Origin: Parafrankia discariae
GTDB taxonomy: Bacteria > Actinomycetota > Actinomycetes > Frankiales > Frankiaceae
Assembly: GCF_000373365.1 (NCBI RefSeq)
Contig: NZ_KB891102.1
Span: 203,632 to 267,631, forward strand
DNA length: 64,000 bases
Direction: 5' to 3'
Made by a program: the position numbers and the translations under genes. Positions 34,445 through 44,446 of this stretch are shown here, in pieces. Positions within the stretch are counted from its first letter, which is position 1, and every line of letters begins with the position of its first letter. Below the pieces are notes generated by a model. That model did not search any database and was not told where the DNA came from. It saw nothing but the letters and a program-made list of their open reading frames with translations.

Positions 34445-36715
34445 ATGGCGGGGGACGTACCGGCCGACGAGCGGATCCTCATCACGCTGGATGACCCCGG
34501 CCCCGAGGCGGACGCGCGGCGCGGCCTGGTCGGTCCGGTGGAAGACGCCGCCGGCGACGCCGTGGGTGAGCTCCCGGGAGGTTCCGGCGCCGGAACCGGC
34601 CCGGCCGGGGACGCCGGACAGCGCGACCCGGACGGCCCCGGCACCCAGGACGTGACCGAGGACCCCCGGCACCGGGAGCGCGCGATCCACCACTACGGCC
34701 GCGTCCGGGTCGTCGGCCGGCCGCTGGCGACCGCGGCCGTGGCGACCGCCCGCGGCGTGTCCGCGGGTGTCGCCCCGGTGGACGGGACCGTCGTGTCGAC
34801 GCTGAGCCTGCCCGGCGGGCTGAACCGCACCGAGGCGCTCGGGGTCGAGGCGTTCCGCCTGCGCGCGGGCGACGACTACCGCCGGCGCAAGCGCTCCCGG
34901 CCACGCGACGCCGCCCCCTGGGACATGAACCGGCCGTGCACGGACATCGCGCCGCCGCGCGGCTCGGCGGGCCCGGACACGGCCCCGCTCGCCCCCACCG
35001 TGCGCTCCCTGCTCAACGGGCTCGGAGCGGACGCCTCGGGGCCGGACGCGACCGGGCCCGGCCCGGCGGGGGCGGCCGACGCGGCGGACACCGCCGGGAC
35101 GAGCCCGGCCGGCGCGCCGTCCACCGGCCCGCTGAGCAGCTACCTGGAGGGCTCGGTCGCGGTCGGGCTCATCCTCGTCGAGGGGCCGACCCCGGCCCTG
35201 CAGCTCTCCGCCGCGGAACGCACGAAGATCGTGGCCGAGGTGCAGAACGGCCTGTCCTGGTACGCGACGCAGAACCCGGCCGCCGAGCTGACGTTCAGCT
35301 ACGACATCCAGATCGTCCGGCTGCCCACCCCCGCCAACCCGGGCGTGACCGACCTCGAGGCCCTCTGGCGCGACCCCACGATGAGCCGGCTCGGCTACTC
35401 GGCGAACTTCGACGGCGTCTACGACTACGTCGAGGCGCTGCGGGCCCGGCTGGGCACCCGGTGGGCCTACTGCGCGTTCGTCACGAAGTACCCGCTCGGC
35501 CACTTCGCCTACGCGTCGATCGGCGGCCCGCGCATGGTGCTCGCCGCCGACGCCGACGGCTGGGGCCCGGACAACATCGACCGGGTCTTCGCGCACGAGA
35601 CCGGCCACATCTTCGGGGCGCCGGACGAGTACGGCGGCGCCGGCTGCGACTGCGGCGGAAGCTGGGGCCGGTACGGGGTGCCCAACGGCAACTGCGACTC
35701 CTGCGCGCCCGCGCCGGTCGACTGCCTGATGCGGGCCAACACGTTCGCCCTGTGCCGGTACACGCCCGCGCACCTCGGCTGGGGCCACGGTGTGAGCGGC
35801 AACCCGGTGCTCGTCCAGGTGAAGGGCCTGGGCGGTCGGGGCAACTTCGACGTCGTCGCGCCGTCGGCCTACGCCGGCCTCACCCACGTCTGGCGGGAGA
35901 ACGACGCCGCCGGCTCACCGTGGCGGGACCCGTGGCAGACCGCGCAGGCGCTCGGCCGGGTGGATGCCGTGACGATGGTGCAGAGCACGCTGGCGAACCC
36001 GGGCCCGCTGGAGGTCGTCGTCCGCTCGGGCTCGCGGCTGTTCTTCCTGTGGCGGGACAGCACCGGGGCGTTCCAGTGGCGCGCCCCCGTCCAGCTCGCC
36101 CAGGGCGTCGGCGGGGTCCCGTCCCTGGTGCAGAGCCGACTGGGCGGCAAGGGCAACTTCGAGCTGCTGGCCCCGGCCGCCGATGTCGGCATCATGCACC
36201 TGTGGCGCAACCACGACGTCTACGGCTACCCGTGGAGCGCGCCGAAGCTGTTCGCCGCCAACCTGGGACGGGTCGACGCGATCAGCCTGATCCACGGGAC
36301 GCTCGGCGGCGGGGCCGGACTGTTGGAGGCCGTCGCCCTGGTGGGCACCCGGCTCGTCCACCTGACCCGCGACCAGGCGGCCGTCTGGCGCACCGGGGGC
36401 GTGTTCGCCGAGGGCGTGTCCGGCAACCCGGCACTGATCCAGAGCGTGTTCCCGGGCGCGCGCAACTTCGAGGTCGTGGTGCCGTCCGCGGGGACCGGGC
36501 TGATCCACTTCTTCCGCGACAACAACCGCGCCGAACCGGTGTGGAGCGGGCCCCGCCCGTTCGCGGCGGAACTGGGGCATGTGGACGCCGTCTCGATGAT
36601 CCAGAGCAACTACGACGGAAACCTCGAGGTGCTGGCCCGGGTCGCGAACCGGCTGTATCTGCTGTACCGCTCGGGCGCCGCGGCCGTGTGGTCCGCGCCG
36701 CGGCGCGTCTTCTGA
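34445..36715 (+). CDS. Zincin-type metalloprotease fused to a six-bladed beta-propeller
   Basis: 756 residues. The N-terminal ~240 are disordered or variable. A metalloprotease domain (~245-450) contains HETGHIFGAPDEY (384-396): the HExxHxxGxxD signature, with His384, Glu385, His388 and Asp394 as the likely third zinc ligand. A Cys-rich loop (CDCGG...CDSC...C) follows. Residues 452-756 are six ~50-residue repeats with GNFDVVAPS and LGRVDAVTMVQS-type signatures, probably a sugar-binding-type propeller. No signal peptide is visible, so its exit route is unclear. Start ATG has a distant GAAAGGA. Confidence 0.72.
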   Translation: MAGDVPADERILITLDDPGPEADARRGLVGPVEDAAGDAVGELPGGSGAGTGPAGDAGQRDPDGPGTQDVTEDPRHRERAIHHYGRVRVVGRPLATAAVATARGVSAGVAPVDGTVVSTLSLPGGLNRTEALGVEAFRLRAGDDYRRRKRSRPRDAAPWDMNRPCTDIAPPRGSAGPDTAPLAPTVRSLLNGLGADASGPDATGPGPAGAADAADTAGTSPAGAPSTGPLSSYLEGSVAVGLILVEGPTPALQLSAAERTKIVAEVQNGLSWYATQNPAAELTFSYDIQIVRLPTPANPGVTDLEALWRDPTMSRLGYSANFDGVYDYVEALRARLGTRWAYCAFVTKYPLGHFAYASIGGPRMVLAADADGWGPDNIDRVFAHETGHIFGAPDEYGGAGCDCGGSWGRYGVPNGNCDSCAPAPVDCLMRANTFALCRYTPAHLGWGHGVSGNPVLVQVKGLGGRGNFDVVAPSAYAGLTHVWRENDAAGSPWRDPWQTAQALGRVDAVTMVQSTLANPGPLEVVVRSGSRLFFLWRDSTGAFQWRAPVQLAQGVGGVPSLVQSRLGGKGNFELLAPAADVGIMHLWRNHDVYGYPWSAPKLFAANLGRVDAISLIHGTLGGGAGLLEAVALVGTRLVHLTRDQAAVWRTGGVFAEGVSGNPALIQSVFPGARNFEVVVPSAGTGLIHFFRDNNRAEPVWSGPRPFAAELGHVDAVSMIQSNYDGNLEVLARVANRLYLLYRSGAAAVWSAPRRVF

Positions 36716-36788
36716 CGGGACGTACCGGGTCGCCGCGGGACCGGCTCGGTGTCGGTGGCCGCCGGCGGCCCGGGTCGGCGGGCACCGG

Positions 36789-37157
36789 TCAGCGGGGTGG
36801 CCCGCCGGGAGCCGCCGGATCGTCCCACCGCCGGCCCTCCCCCGGGCGGGCCGGCTTGCGCCGGGCGCGGGCGAGCCAGCCGTCGACGAACAGCCCCTCG
36901 TCGGGGGCGAGCGTCTCGCGCAGCGCCGGCGGGACGTCCGCCGTAAGCACCCCGGCGACCCCGGCGAGCCCGCCGGTCGGGCCGATCCGCTCCGAGGGCA
37001 GCACGACGAGCGCGAGCCGCGGCGGGAGACGCGCGGTCACCCGGCCCCAGTCGGCGATCAGCTCGAGCGCGGCCCGGGCCGCCTCCGGATCGGGGCCCAG
37101 GACGAGGAGCAGCTCGCGCTCGGTCCCCCAGGTGTCGTCGCGCTCCTGATCGGTCAC
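36789..37157 (-). CDS. Hypothetical protein
   Basis: 122 residues, acidic N-terminus and basic C-terminus (WLARARRKPARPGEGRRW). The middle looks alpha/beta (ELLLVLGPDPEAARAALELIADWG). GTG start supported by GGAGG six bases upstream. No family recognised. Divergent from the LON-domain gene and convergent with the zincin-propeller gene. Confidence 0.65.
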   Translation of the reverse strand: MTDQERDDTWGTERELLLVLGPDPEAARAALELIADWGRVTARLPPRLALVVLPSERIGPTGGLAGVAGVLTADVPPALRETLAPDEGLFVDGWLARARRKPARPGEGRRWDDPAAPGGPPR

Positions 37158-37335
37158 CCACGTCCTCCGTCCCGCGGGCTCCCGCCCACCGCACCGCTCC
37201 CCACCGCTGCCGGCCGTGGCCGCTGCCCACCGTGACCGCCGTGGATGGACGCGGCGGCCGGTACAGGACAGGCTGGGAGCATACGGGCCCGTACAACGGG
37301 TCGGTTACGCTCCGGCGAAGGGGGGAGGGAGACGG

Positions 37336-38010
37336 ATGGGTGAACGCCTGCCACTGTTTCCACTCGGCACCGTCCTGCTTCCAGGTCTGCTCATGCCACT
37401 GGAGATCTTCGAGGAACGCTACCGCGCGCTGATCCGCGAGCTGCTCGAGATCCCCGACACCGACACCCGTCAGTTCGGGGTCGTCGCCATCCGCCGAGGT
37501 CGGGAGGTCGGCCCGGCGGTCCCGCTGATCCACGAGGTCGGCTGCGCGGCGCAGCTGCGCCGCGTCGAGGCGCACCCGGACGGGCGCTTCTCCGTCGTGA
37601 CCGTCGGCGGCCCCCGCTTCCGCGTGCGCTCCGTCGACGAGAGCGACCGCCCCTACCTGGTCGGGGACGTCGACTTCATCGCGGACCCGGTCGGTGACGA
37701 GGCCGACGCGGCCACCAACACCGCGGTGGTGGCCCGGCTGCTGCGCGAGTACACCGACCGGCTCACCGCGAGCGGCACGGTCGAGATCAAGCTCCCCGAC
37801 CTGCCGACGGACCCGACCTCGCTGTCCTACCTGGTGGCCGCCGCCGTGGTCACCGACATCACCGAGCGGCAGGGGCTGCTGGCCGCGCCCGACACCGCGA
37901 CCAGGCTGCGGGCCGAGCGGGCGCTGCTGCGCCGTGAGCTCGGCCTGCTCGAACGGATCACCACGGTGGGCTCGAACGAGCTGGGGCGCATCAAGCCGAG
38001 CTCCAACTGA
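37336..38010 (+). CDS. LON substrate-binding-domain protein
   Basis: 224 residues, a stand-alone version of the N-terminal domain of Lon protease (LPLFPLGTVLLPG, PLEIFEERYRALIREL, FGVVAIRRGREVG). No AAA+ or protease domain follows. Such proteins are common in actinobacteria and are presumed to bind unfolded protein or act as adapters; the function is not established. ATG with GGGAGG upstream. Confidence 0.9.
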   Translation: MGERLPLFPLGTVLLPGLLMPLEIFEERYRALIRELLEIPDTDTRQFGVVAIRRGREVGPAVPLIHEVGCAAQLRRVEAHPDGRFSVVTVGGPRFRVRSVDESDRPYLVGDVDFIADPVGDEADAATNTAVVARLLREYTDRLTASGTVEIKLPDLPTDPTSLSYLVAAAVVTDITERQGLLAAPDTATRLRAERALLRRELGLLERITTVGSNELGRIKPSSN

Positions 38011-38029
38011 CCGCGCTGACCGCGCGCGG

Positions 38030-38724
38030 TCAGCGCCGCCGCCGGGGCCAGCCGGGCGCGGTCCCACCCGCCCACAGCGCCACCGACAGCACGAGCAGCG
38101 CGGCACCGGGCAGGATGAGGTACAGCCCGGTGGCCCGCACCTGGAAGTCGACCAGATCGCGCAGCAGTGGGGTCGCGTTCGCCGGTAGCGCGTCCAGCAC
38201 CTGCCCCGAGCGGCGCAGATGCCCGACCCAACCGGCGAGCAGCGAGCCGCCGATCCCGCCCACGGCGAGGCCGATCGGCACCGGCCAGCCCGCGTCCGCG
38301 GCGCGCAGGTAGGCGACCAGGCCGCCCAGGAGCCCCGCGACCGCGCAGATCATGGCGAAGTAGGCGTCGACCGTGCTCTGCACCCCGAACACCGACATGG
38401 CGCCGGAGAGCACCGCCTGGACGTCGAGCCGGGGTGCGCTGACCGACCAGAGCAGGCCCAGCAGTGGGCCGACCAGCACCATCGCCAGCGCGCAGACCAG
38501 CCCGGCGAGCAGCCCCGCCCGGGTGGTGAGCGGCTCCGCCGACCGCTCCGGCGCGGACCCGGCCGCCGCGGGTTCGGCCACCACGGGCTCGGCCGGCGCC
38601 GCCGGTGCCGCGGTGGCCCACGGTTCGGCGGCCGCCCAGGGCTCAGCCACCCCGTCGGTACGGGTGGCCCCGCCGCCCCCGGCAGTGCCGCCGGCTCCGT
38701 GCGTGCCGCCGGCTCCGTTCATGC
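38030..38724 (-). CDS. Four-helix membrane protein, DUF2567-like
   Basis: About 231 residues from ATG 38724, chosen because GAGGGAAG lies just upstream. The same frame is open to 39103, so the N-terminus is uncertain. A Gly/Ala/Pro-rich tail precedes four transmembrane helices, with LLWSVSAPRLDVQ and STVDAYFAMICAVAGLLGGL between them, the pattern I associate with DUF2567. Function unknown. Convergent with the LON-domain gene, 19 bases apart. Confidence 0.65.
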
Positions 38725-39130
38725 TGGCTTCCCTCATGCCGGGTCCGGTCACACCAGATCCGGTCACGCCGGATTCACTCGCACCGGCTTCGCCCACGCC
38801 TGGTCCGGTCCTGCCGGCTTCGGCGATGCCGCCGGTCTCGGGCTCCGCTTCGGGGCGGGAGCACGCCCGCGCGCCCCGGCTGTCGCCCGGCCACTCTGCC
38901 ACGACCCGTCCGTCTCCTCGCCTGCCATACCGGTCCACCGACCCGGATCCCCGGGGCGGGTCGACCGCCGTCGACGCCGAGCCCGGGGGTCGACCGTACC
39001 CGCCTTCTCCATGGCAGCGCCTGCCGCGCCGCCGAAGCCCTGCCGCCACGGCCCCGCCATCCGGTTCCCGGGGGAACCGCCACCCGGCCCCGGGAACCGT
39101 CACCCGGGGCCGTTACCCGCGGACGGCCAC
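38725..39130. other. Region between membrane protein and ABC permease genes
   Basis: About 400 bases. The part at 38740-38840 is an imperfect repeat of ~15-bp CCGGNTCCGGTCAC-like units. It could encode an N-terminal extension of the membrane protein but has no ribosome site. The rest (38880-39130) shows nothing I can support. Confidence 0.35.
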
Positions 39131-40129
39131 TCAGGACCGGCCGGCGTACCGCAGCGAGCGCACGGCGACGACGAGCGCCGCCGCCGCGACCGCCGCGCAG
39201 ACCGCGAGGTCGACCGTCACGTGCGCCCAGTCCACCGCCGGGGCGAACCCCTCGGCGAGGGCGTCCACCGCGTAGCTGCTGGGCAGCAGGTCACGGGCCA
39301 GCCGGCCGATGCCGGGCAGCCGGTCGGCGGGGATCACGCCGAGGAAGAGCACCACGCTCATGCCGAGCTGCCCGGCGACCGTGGCCAGCTCCGGCTTCGG
39401 CGCGAGCAGGCCGATCGCCGCACCGATCCCGGCCAGGCTGGCCCCGGCGAGCACCGTCACCGGGACGAGCAGCCACAGGCCGCCCAGGGGCAGCCCGTAG
39501 AGGAGCGCGCCCACCACCACGGTCACGATCGTGCCCGGTACCGCGAACGTCGCGTACGAGGCGGCCGTGCCGAGCACCACCGCGGCGCCGGGGATGGGCA
39601 GGGTCAGGTAGTAGTCGAGCGCCCCGGCCGCACGCAGGGCCCCGAAGCGCTGCGCGAGCAGGTTGAGCGCGACGAACGCCACGACGAGCACCGTCGATCC
39701 GGCCACGACGGAGGCCGCCGCGGAGTTGTCATCGATGTCGACGATGCCCCGCAGCAGGATCATGATCCCCAGGGACTGGAACGCGGCGACGAAGAGCAGC
39801 GGTACCCGGGCCACCCGGGCACGGGCCAGCTGCCCCCGGTAGACAGCCGACACCGCCGCCGGGAAGGCGGTCGCCGGGGGAAGCGGCACGGGCACATCCG
39901 CCGCGGCGACCCCATCGGCCTCGACCGCGGCCCCGCCAACGTCGGCGGCGGCCCCGCCGGCCTCGACCGCGGCCCCGCCGGCGGCCCGGCCCTTCCTGCC
40001 GCTCCTCTTCCGGTCCGCACGACCGGATGAACGGTTCTCAGGCGGCACGGCGGCCACCCCGACACCCGTCGCGGGCGGCCGGCCGGCCGGACCCGCCGGG
40101 GTGGCGGGGTGAGGTGTCGTCAGGGTCAT
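39131..40129 (-). CDS. ABC-2 type transporter permease
   Basis: 332 residues. A ~90-residue Gly/Ala/Asp-rich N-terminus precedes six transmembrane helices with the ABC-2 pattern (YRGQLARARVARVPLLFVAAFQ, PGTIVTVVVGALLYG, LLPSSYAVDALAEGF, given in parts). It is the membrane partner of the ATPase it overlaps by four bases (ATGA). Probably a drug- or lipid-type exporter; the substrate is unknown. Confidence 0.87.
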   Translation of the reverse strand: MTLTTPHPATPAGPAGRPPATGVGVAAVPPENRSSGRADRKRSGRKGRAAGGAAVEAGGAAADVGGAAVEADGVAAADVPVPLPPATAFPAAVSAVYRGQLARARVARVPLLFVAAFQSLGIMILLRGIVDIDDNSAAASVVAGSTVLVVAFVALNLLAQRFGALRAAGALDYYLTLPIPGAAVVLGTAASYATFAVPGTIVTVVVGALLYGLPLGGLWLLVPVTVLAGASLAGIGAAIGLLAPKPELATVAGQLGMSVVLFLGVIPADRLPGIGRLARDLLPSSYAVDALAEGFAPAVDWAHVTVDLAVCAAVAAAALVVAVRSLRYAGRS

Positions 40130-41103
40130 GTCCGCTCCAGATCACGGCAGGTTCCGCCGAGAGTGAGATACACGTCCTCCAACGACGGAGTCGCGAGACT
40201 GAAGTCGTCCAGGGCGGCGAACGCCGGCCCCGTGGTGAGGCGGCCGAGGGCGTCCCGAGCCTCGGCGTGGGCCAGCCGGGTCGTCCACCGGCGGCCGGTC
40301 ACCCGCGCCGTGGCGGCGAGCCGGGCCACGGTCGGGTCGTCGACCGGCGGGTCGTGCCGCCAGACCAGGTCCAGCCGGACGTCGTCGGAGACCGACGCCT
40401 TGAGCCGGCCCGGCGAGTCACAGGCGATCACCCGGCCCGCGTCGAGTACGGCGACCCGGTCCAGCACGGTCTCGGCCTCCAGGACGTTGTGCGTGATCAG
40501 CACGACCGTGGTGCCGCGCGCGGAGCGGCGGCGTTCGAGCGCCGTCCACACCGAGCGGCGGGCCACCGGGTCGAGGCCGGTCGTCGGCTCGTCCAGCACG
40601 AGCACCGGGCGCTCGCCGACCAGGGTGGCCGCGACGCAGGCGAGCCGGCGCTGCCCGCCCGAGAGGCGTCCGAGCGGCCGGTTCACGACCTCGCCCAGGG
40701 CGAGCTCCTCGATCACCTCGTCGCGCTCCCGGCGGGCGCCCGCCCGGGACAGCCCGCGCAGCCGCGCGGTCGTCTCCACCGCGACACCCACCGGCAGCTC
40801 GGCCAGCGCGAGGTCGTCCTGGCCCAGGTAGGCCGCCATCCGGGCGGCGGTTCCGGGCCGGCTGACGACGTCGTGCCCGAACATCGTGATCGAGCCGGTG
40901 TCGGGGCGGAGCAGGCCCATGAGCTGGCGGACGAGAGTCGTCTTGCCGGCGCCGTTCGGACCGAGCACGCCGAAGACCTCGGCCGGACGGACGTCGAGGT
41001 CGATCTGGTCGTTCGCGAGGACGGCGCACTCCCCGGCGCCGTGCCGCCGGGTGAGGCCACGCACGGCGTAGCTCAGCACGGCTGTCATTCTCGCAGCCGA
41101 CAC
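40126..41103 (-). CDS. ABC transporter ATP-binding protein
   Basis: 325 residues. Walker A GPNGAGKTT, Q-loop YLGQDD, signature LSGGQRR, Walker B VLVLDEPTTGLDP and the switch histidine in LITHN are all present. The C-terminal ~90 residues match the extension seen in DrrA-type drug-export ATPases. It forms a two-gene exporter with the overlapping permease. Confidence 0.93.
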   Translation of the reverse strand: MSAARMTAVLSYAVRGLTRRHGAGECAVLANDQIDLDVRPAEVFGVLGPNGAGKTTLVRQLMGLLRPDTGSITMFGHDVVSRPGTAARMAAYLGQDDLALAELPVGVAVETTARLRGLSRAGARRERDEVIEELALGEVVNRPLGRLSGGQRRLACVAATLVGERPVLVLDEPTTGLDPVARRSVWTALERRRSARGTTVVLITHNVLEAETVLDRVAVLDAGRVIACDSPGRLKASVSDDVRLDLVWRHDPPVDDPTVARLAATARVTGRRWTTRLAHAEARDALGRLTTGPAFAALDDFSLATPSLEDVYLTLGGTCRDLERT

Positions 41104-41233
41104 GCCGAGCGGAGGCCCGGGGCCGATGCCGCCGACGTCACACCGGCGACACCTACCACCGGCGTGACAGCCGGGTCACGTACCCGGAGCACCCCCACCA
41201 CCGCCTCGCACCATGTCATCGGACCGGACGGGA

Positions 41234-41878
41234 TCAGACCGCGCTGCTCATCCAGACGACGATGTCGAGGATGCGCAACGGGGTCACCGCCGGGCCGCCC
41301 GGCGGCACGAGGCCGGTGAGCCGGCGGAACTCGTCGGCGTTCTCCCGCAGGTCGTACTGCATGGCGCGGACGAGCAGCTGCATGTACTCCCGCCACGACC
41401 GCCCGTCGCGCGGCGACGGGGGGACGCACTCCTCGTGCTGGTAGAAGATCCGCACCTTTGAGTCGAACAGCGGCACCAGCGCCGGGCGCTTGCGGTGCAG
41501 CACCTTGGCGATCAGCGATCCCTTGACGTCGCGGTCGGCGACGTCGGGGTCGTCCAGCGGGTCGTAGAGCGCCGCGACCAGGTCGAGGGTCACCTCGTCC
41601 GCCTCGATCAGCTCGATACCCGGAGGCAGCCGGTCCAGCGCCCGCTGCAGCAGCGGGGTCAGCGCGGTCAGCGTGTGCATCCGGTCGAGGTCCACGTTCA
41701 CGCCGAGCAGGCAGGGCGCCAGCAGGTCGCCGGTGCACAGCAGATCCGGGTCGCCGTTGGTGACGAGCCCGTCGTAGTAGGGGTACGCGTACCGCAGTCC
41801 CCGTTTGCGTGGCCCCAGGTACTCCTCGAGCAGGCTTTCCGCGTCGAAGACCTCCCGGGTGCCCCTGGCCAACCTCAC
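41234..41878 (-). CDS. DUF6308-like protein
   Basis: 214 residues. Recognisable stretches include YAYPYYDGLVTNGDP, LCTGDLLAPCLLGVNV, and LIAKVLHRKRPALVPLFDSKV, which I associate with DUF6308, a family of unknown function with a distant DNA-glycosylase/helix-hairpin feel in the KVLHRKRP...PLFD motif. The GTG 41878 start has a GGGGG-rich site upstream; the frame is open further but with no signal. Stands alone. Confidence 0.65.
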   Translation of the reverse strand: MRLARGTREVFDAESLLEEYLGPRKRGLRYAYPYYDGLVTNGDPDLLCTGDLLAPCLLGVNVDLDRMHTLTALTPLLQRALDRLPPGIELIEADEVTLDLVAALYDPLDDPDVADRDVKGSLIAKVLHRKRPALVPLFDSKVRIFYQHEECVPPSPRDGRSWREYMQLLVRAMQYDLRENADEFRRLTGLVPPGGPAVTPLRILDIVVWMSSAV

Positions 41879-42170
41879 CCGAGTGCCCCCTTCGTCGTCA
41901 GGCGGACCGTCCGTAGCACGGCCGCCGGTCAGGTCCCGCCACCCGGCCGTGCCGGTGGACGTCCCCCCTGGACCTGGTGCAATCCTGCCCTGTCCCGGTC
42001 GGACGATGGAAGACGACCCTCCTGACGGCCGTCGCGCTAGGCCGATCGCGGCGCCCGGCGCCCTCCCGCGCGCGGCGCGGGGGGCCTCGCTCCGCCCAGC
42101 CGTGCCCGCCCCCAACGTGCCGGGTGGGCACCTCGGGGGGTGGAACGCCGCCAGGCTCGCGGGCGGTCGC
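41879..42170. other. Intergenic region
   Basis: 292 bases upstream of the DUF6308-like gene, presumably its promoter. No element is clear enough to name. Confidence 0.35.
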
Positions 42171-43508
42171 TCAGCGCTGGCCGGGCTGCAGCGGGACGAA
42201 GTGCACGGCCGCCGGTGAGATGCCGGGCGGGGCCGGGTCGACGACCCGCACCCCCGAGAGACGCCCGAGATCGACCAGCCGGGCCGCCGGCGCCCGCACG
42301 ACCGCGGCGAACAGGCAGCCGCACCGGGCGCGCAGCGCGGTGGCCTCCTGCCGCGCGCGCTCGGCCGCGGCGGGGTCCGTGCTGTCGTGCGCGCGGGTGT
42401 CGGCGGCGGCGGCCTCGCTGTCGAAGGCGGCCGTGAGGTCCGCGACCGGGTCGCGGACGGTGGCGGCCGTCACCATCCCGTCCGGCGGGACGCCGAAGAA
42501 CACCTCGAGCGTCCGGTAGGCGGTGAAGATCCGCAGCATCTCGTCCGGCGTGCGGTAGCCGGCCAGACTGACGACGGCGTAGAGGTCGGCGTCCGGAGCC
42601 GCCCGGGTCAGGCCGTCCAGCTTCGCCGCCGCCTCGGCGGTGTACGCGGCGGGCGACTCACCGGCGGCCGGGCCGACGATGACCGTGGGCTCGACGGGCC
42701 CGGCCGGCGCGTCGCCGGGACCTGGGCCGGGTGGATGGCTGCCGTCGGGATCGGCGCCACGCAGCATCGTGGTGACGGCACCGACGACGATGAGCACGAC
42801 CAGCCCGAGCACCAGCAGCCGGCCGACGGCTTCCAGGACCCGCCCGGTGACGACACCGGCGCGTCCCGGCGGCGGCGGGCCGTCGCCGTCGGAGTACGGG
42901 CCCTCGCCCGCCGCCCGGCCGCGGCGCAGGCGGGCCCGGGGACGGTCGCGCGCGCCGGCGAGGCCGCCCGCGACCGCCGCGAGCGTCCGCCCGGCCGACG
43001 GGAGGGCGGCGTCGTCGACCCGGTCGAGCAGCCGGATCACGAAGCGTCCCGGCCCACCGGCCGCGCGGCCGTCGCCACCGGACGCGTCACCCGTGGGCGA
43101 CGCGGACACGGCGGGCGACGCGGACATGCTGGACGCGGCGGGCGACGCGGGAGCATCTCCCGGACGGCTCCCGGTCAGGGGGGCCGCCCCGGAGGGACCG
43201 CCCGCCGAGGGCGCGTTCCCCGCAGGAGCGTCGACGGTCGGCTGATCGACCGCGGGCGGGTGCCCGGCTGCCGGGTGCCGCCCGGCGGGCGGATGCCCGG
43301 CGGTCAGGTGCTGTTCGGCGGGCGGCTCGTCGGCAGGTTGGTCACCGGACTGTGGATGACCGAAAGACGGGTCGCTGGCAGCGGAAGCGGACGCGGAGTC
43401 GACGGAGGCGGCAGGCGCGGGTTCGGCGGGCACACGGGCCGCCTCGGGATCGCCCCCCGCGGACGGCGCGGAGGGCGGGCCGGGGTCCGCGGGCACCGGT
43501 GTCCTCAC
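42171..43508 (-). CDS. Single-pass membrane protein with long repetitive N-terminus
   Basis: 445 residues. The first ~150 are Pro/Ala/Ser-rich with repeats of GHPPAG. One transmembrane helix ([19 protein letters not shown], ~225-243) is followed by an extracytoplasmic domain (~250-445) with [27 protein letters not shown] and paired cysteines in ARCGCLF. No family recognised. The GTG start overlaps the upstream pseudouridine synthase stop in GTGA, so it is part of the lspA-rluD operon. Confidence 0.75.
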   Translation of the reverse strand: MRTPVPADPGPPSAPSAGGDPEAARVPAEPAPAASVDSASASAASDPSFGHPQSGDQPADEPPAEQHLTAGHPPAGRHPAAGHPPAVDQPTVDAPAGNAPSAGGPSGAAPLTGSRPGDAPASPAASSMSASPAVSASPTGDASGGDGRAAGGPGRFVIRLLDRVDDAALPSAGRTLAAVAGGLAGARDRPRARLRRGRAAGEGPYSDGDGPPPPGRAGVVTGRVLEAVGRLLVLGLVVLIVVGAVTTMLRGADPDGSHPPGPGPGDAPAGPVEPTVIVGPAAGESPAAYTAEAAAKLDGLTRAAPDADLYAVVSLAGYRTPDEMLRIFTAYRTLEVFFGVPPDGMVTAATVRDPVADLTAAFDSEAAAADTRAHDSTDPAAAERARQEATALRARCGCLFAAVVRAPAARLVDLGRLSGVRVVDPAPPGISPAAVHFVPLQPGQR

Positions 43509-44446
43509 GTCTGGTCGCGCAGCCGCTTCACCGCCTCGGCCAGGTCGTCGGGATCGGGGCTGGTGAACTCGACCCAGGTACCGTCCGCCGGGTGCGCGAA
43601 GGCCAGCCGGGCGGCGTGCAGCCACTGCCTGGTCAGCCCGAGCCGCTGGGCCAGCGTCGGATCCGCCCCGTAGGCGAGGTCGCCCACGCAGGGATGGCGC
43701 AGCGCCGACATGTGCACCCGGATCTGGTGGGTGCGGCCCGTCTCCAGCCGCACCGACAGCAGCGAGGCGGCGCGGAACGCCTCCTCGGTGTCGTAGTGGG
43801 TCACGCTGGGCTTGCCGTCCGCGACGACGGCGAACAGGCCGGGCCGGCGGGGATGGCGGTCGATGGGGGCGTCGACCGTGCCGCGCAGCGGGTCGGGGTG
43901 CCCCTGGACGACAGCCCGGTACTCCTTCTCGACCTCGCGCTCCCGGAAGGCCCGCTTGAGGAGGGTGTAGGCGCGTTCGCTCTTCGCGACCGCCATCGCC
44001 CCGGTCGTGCCGACGTCGAGGCGGTGCACCACGCCCTGACGCTCGGCCGGGCCCGAGGTGGAGACCCGGTAGCCGGCGGCGGCGAGTGCGCCGATGACCG
44101 TCGGACCGGTGAACCCGGGGGCCGGGTGGGCCGCGACACCGACCGGCTTGTCGACGACCACGATGTCGTCGTCGTCGTGCAGGATGCGCAGGCCCTCGAC
44201 CGGGGTGGGCTCCATCGTGACGGGGCGGGGTGGGGCGGGCAGGGCGACGTCGAGCCAGGCGCCGCCGCTCACCCGGTCGGAGCGCCCGCGGACCTGGCCG
44301 TCGACGCTCACCTGGCCGTCGTCGACGAGCGTGGCCGCGGCCGTGCGACTCAGGCCGAACATGCGCGCGATGGCGGCGTCCAGGCGGATACCGTCGAGGC
44401 CGTCGGGCACCGGCAGCGAGCGCCGGTCGGTCTCGGCCGTGCTCAC
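43505..44446 (-). CDS. RluA-family 23S rRNA pseudouridine synthase (RluD-like)
   Basis: 313 residues. An S4-like N-terminus ([24 protein letters not shown], in part) precedes the catalytic domain with [15 protein letters not shown], the active-site motif [11 protein letters not shown], and [12 protein letters not shown]. RluD modifies U1911/1915/1917 in E. coli; the exact target here is inferred. GTG start in a GTGA overlap with lspA, the standard lspA-rluD pairing. Confidence 0.93.
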   Translation of the reverse strand: MSTAETDRRSLPVPDGLDGIRLDAAIARMFGLSRTAAATLVDDGQVSVDGQVRGRSDRVSGGAWLDVALPAPPRPVTMEPTPVEGLRILHDDDDIVVVDKPVGVAAHPAPGFTGPTVIGALAAAGYRVSTSGPAERQGVVHRLDVGTTGAMAVAKSERAYTLLKRAFREREVEKEYRAVVQGHPDPLRGTVDAPIDRHPRRPGLFAVVADGKPSVTHYDTEEAFRAASLLSVRLETGRTHQIRVHMSALRHPCVGDLAYGADPTLAQRLGLTRQWLHAARLAFAHPADGTWVEFTSPDPDDLAEAVKRLRDQT

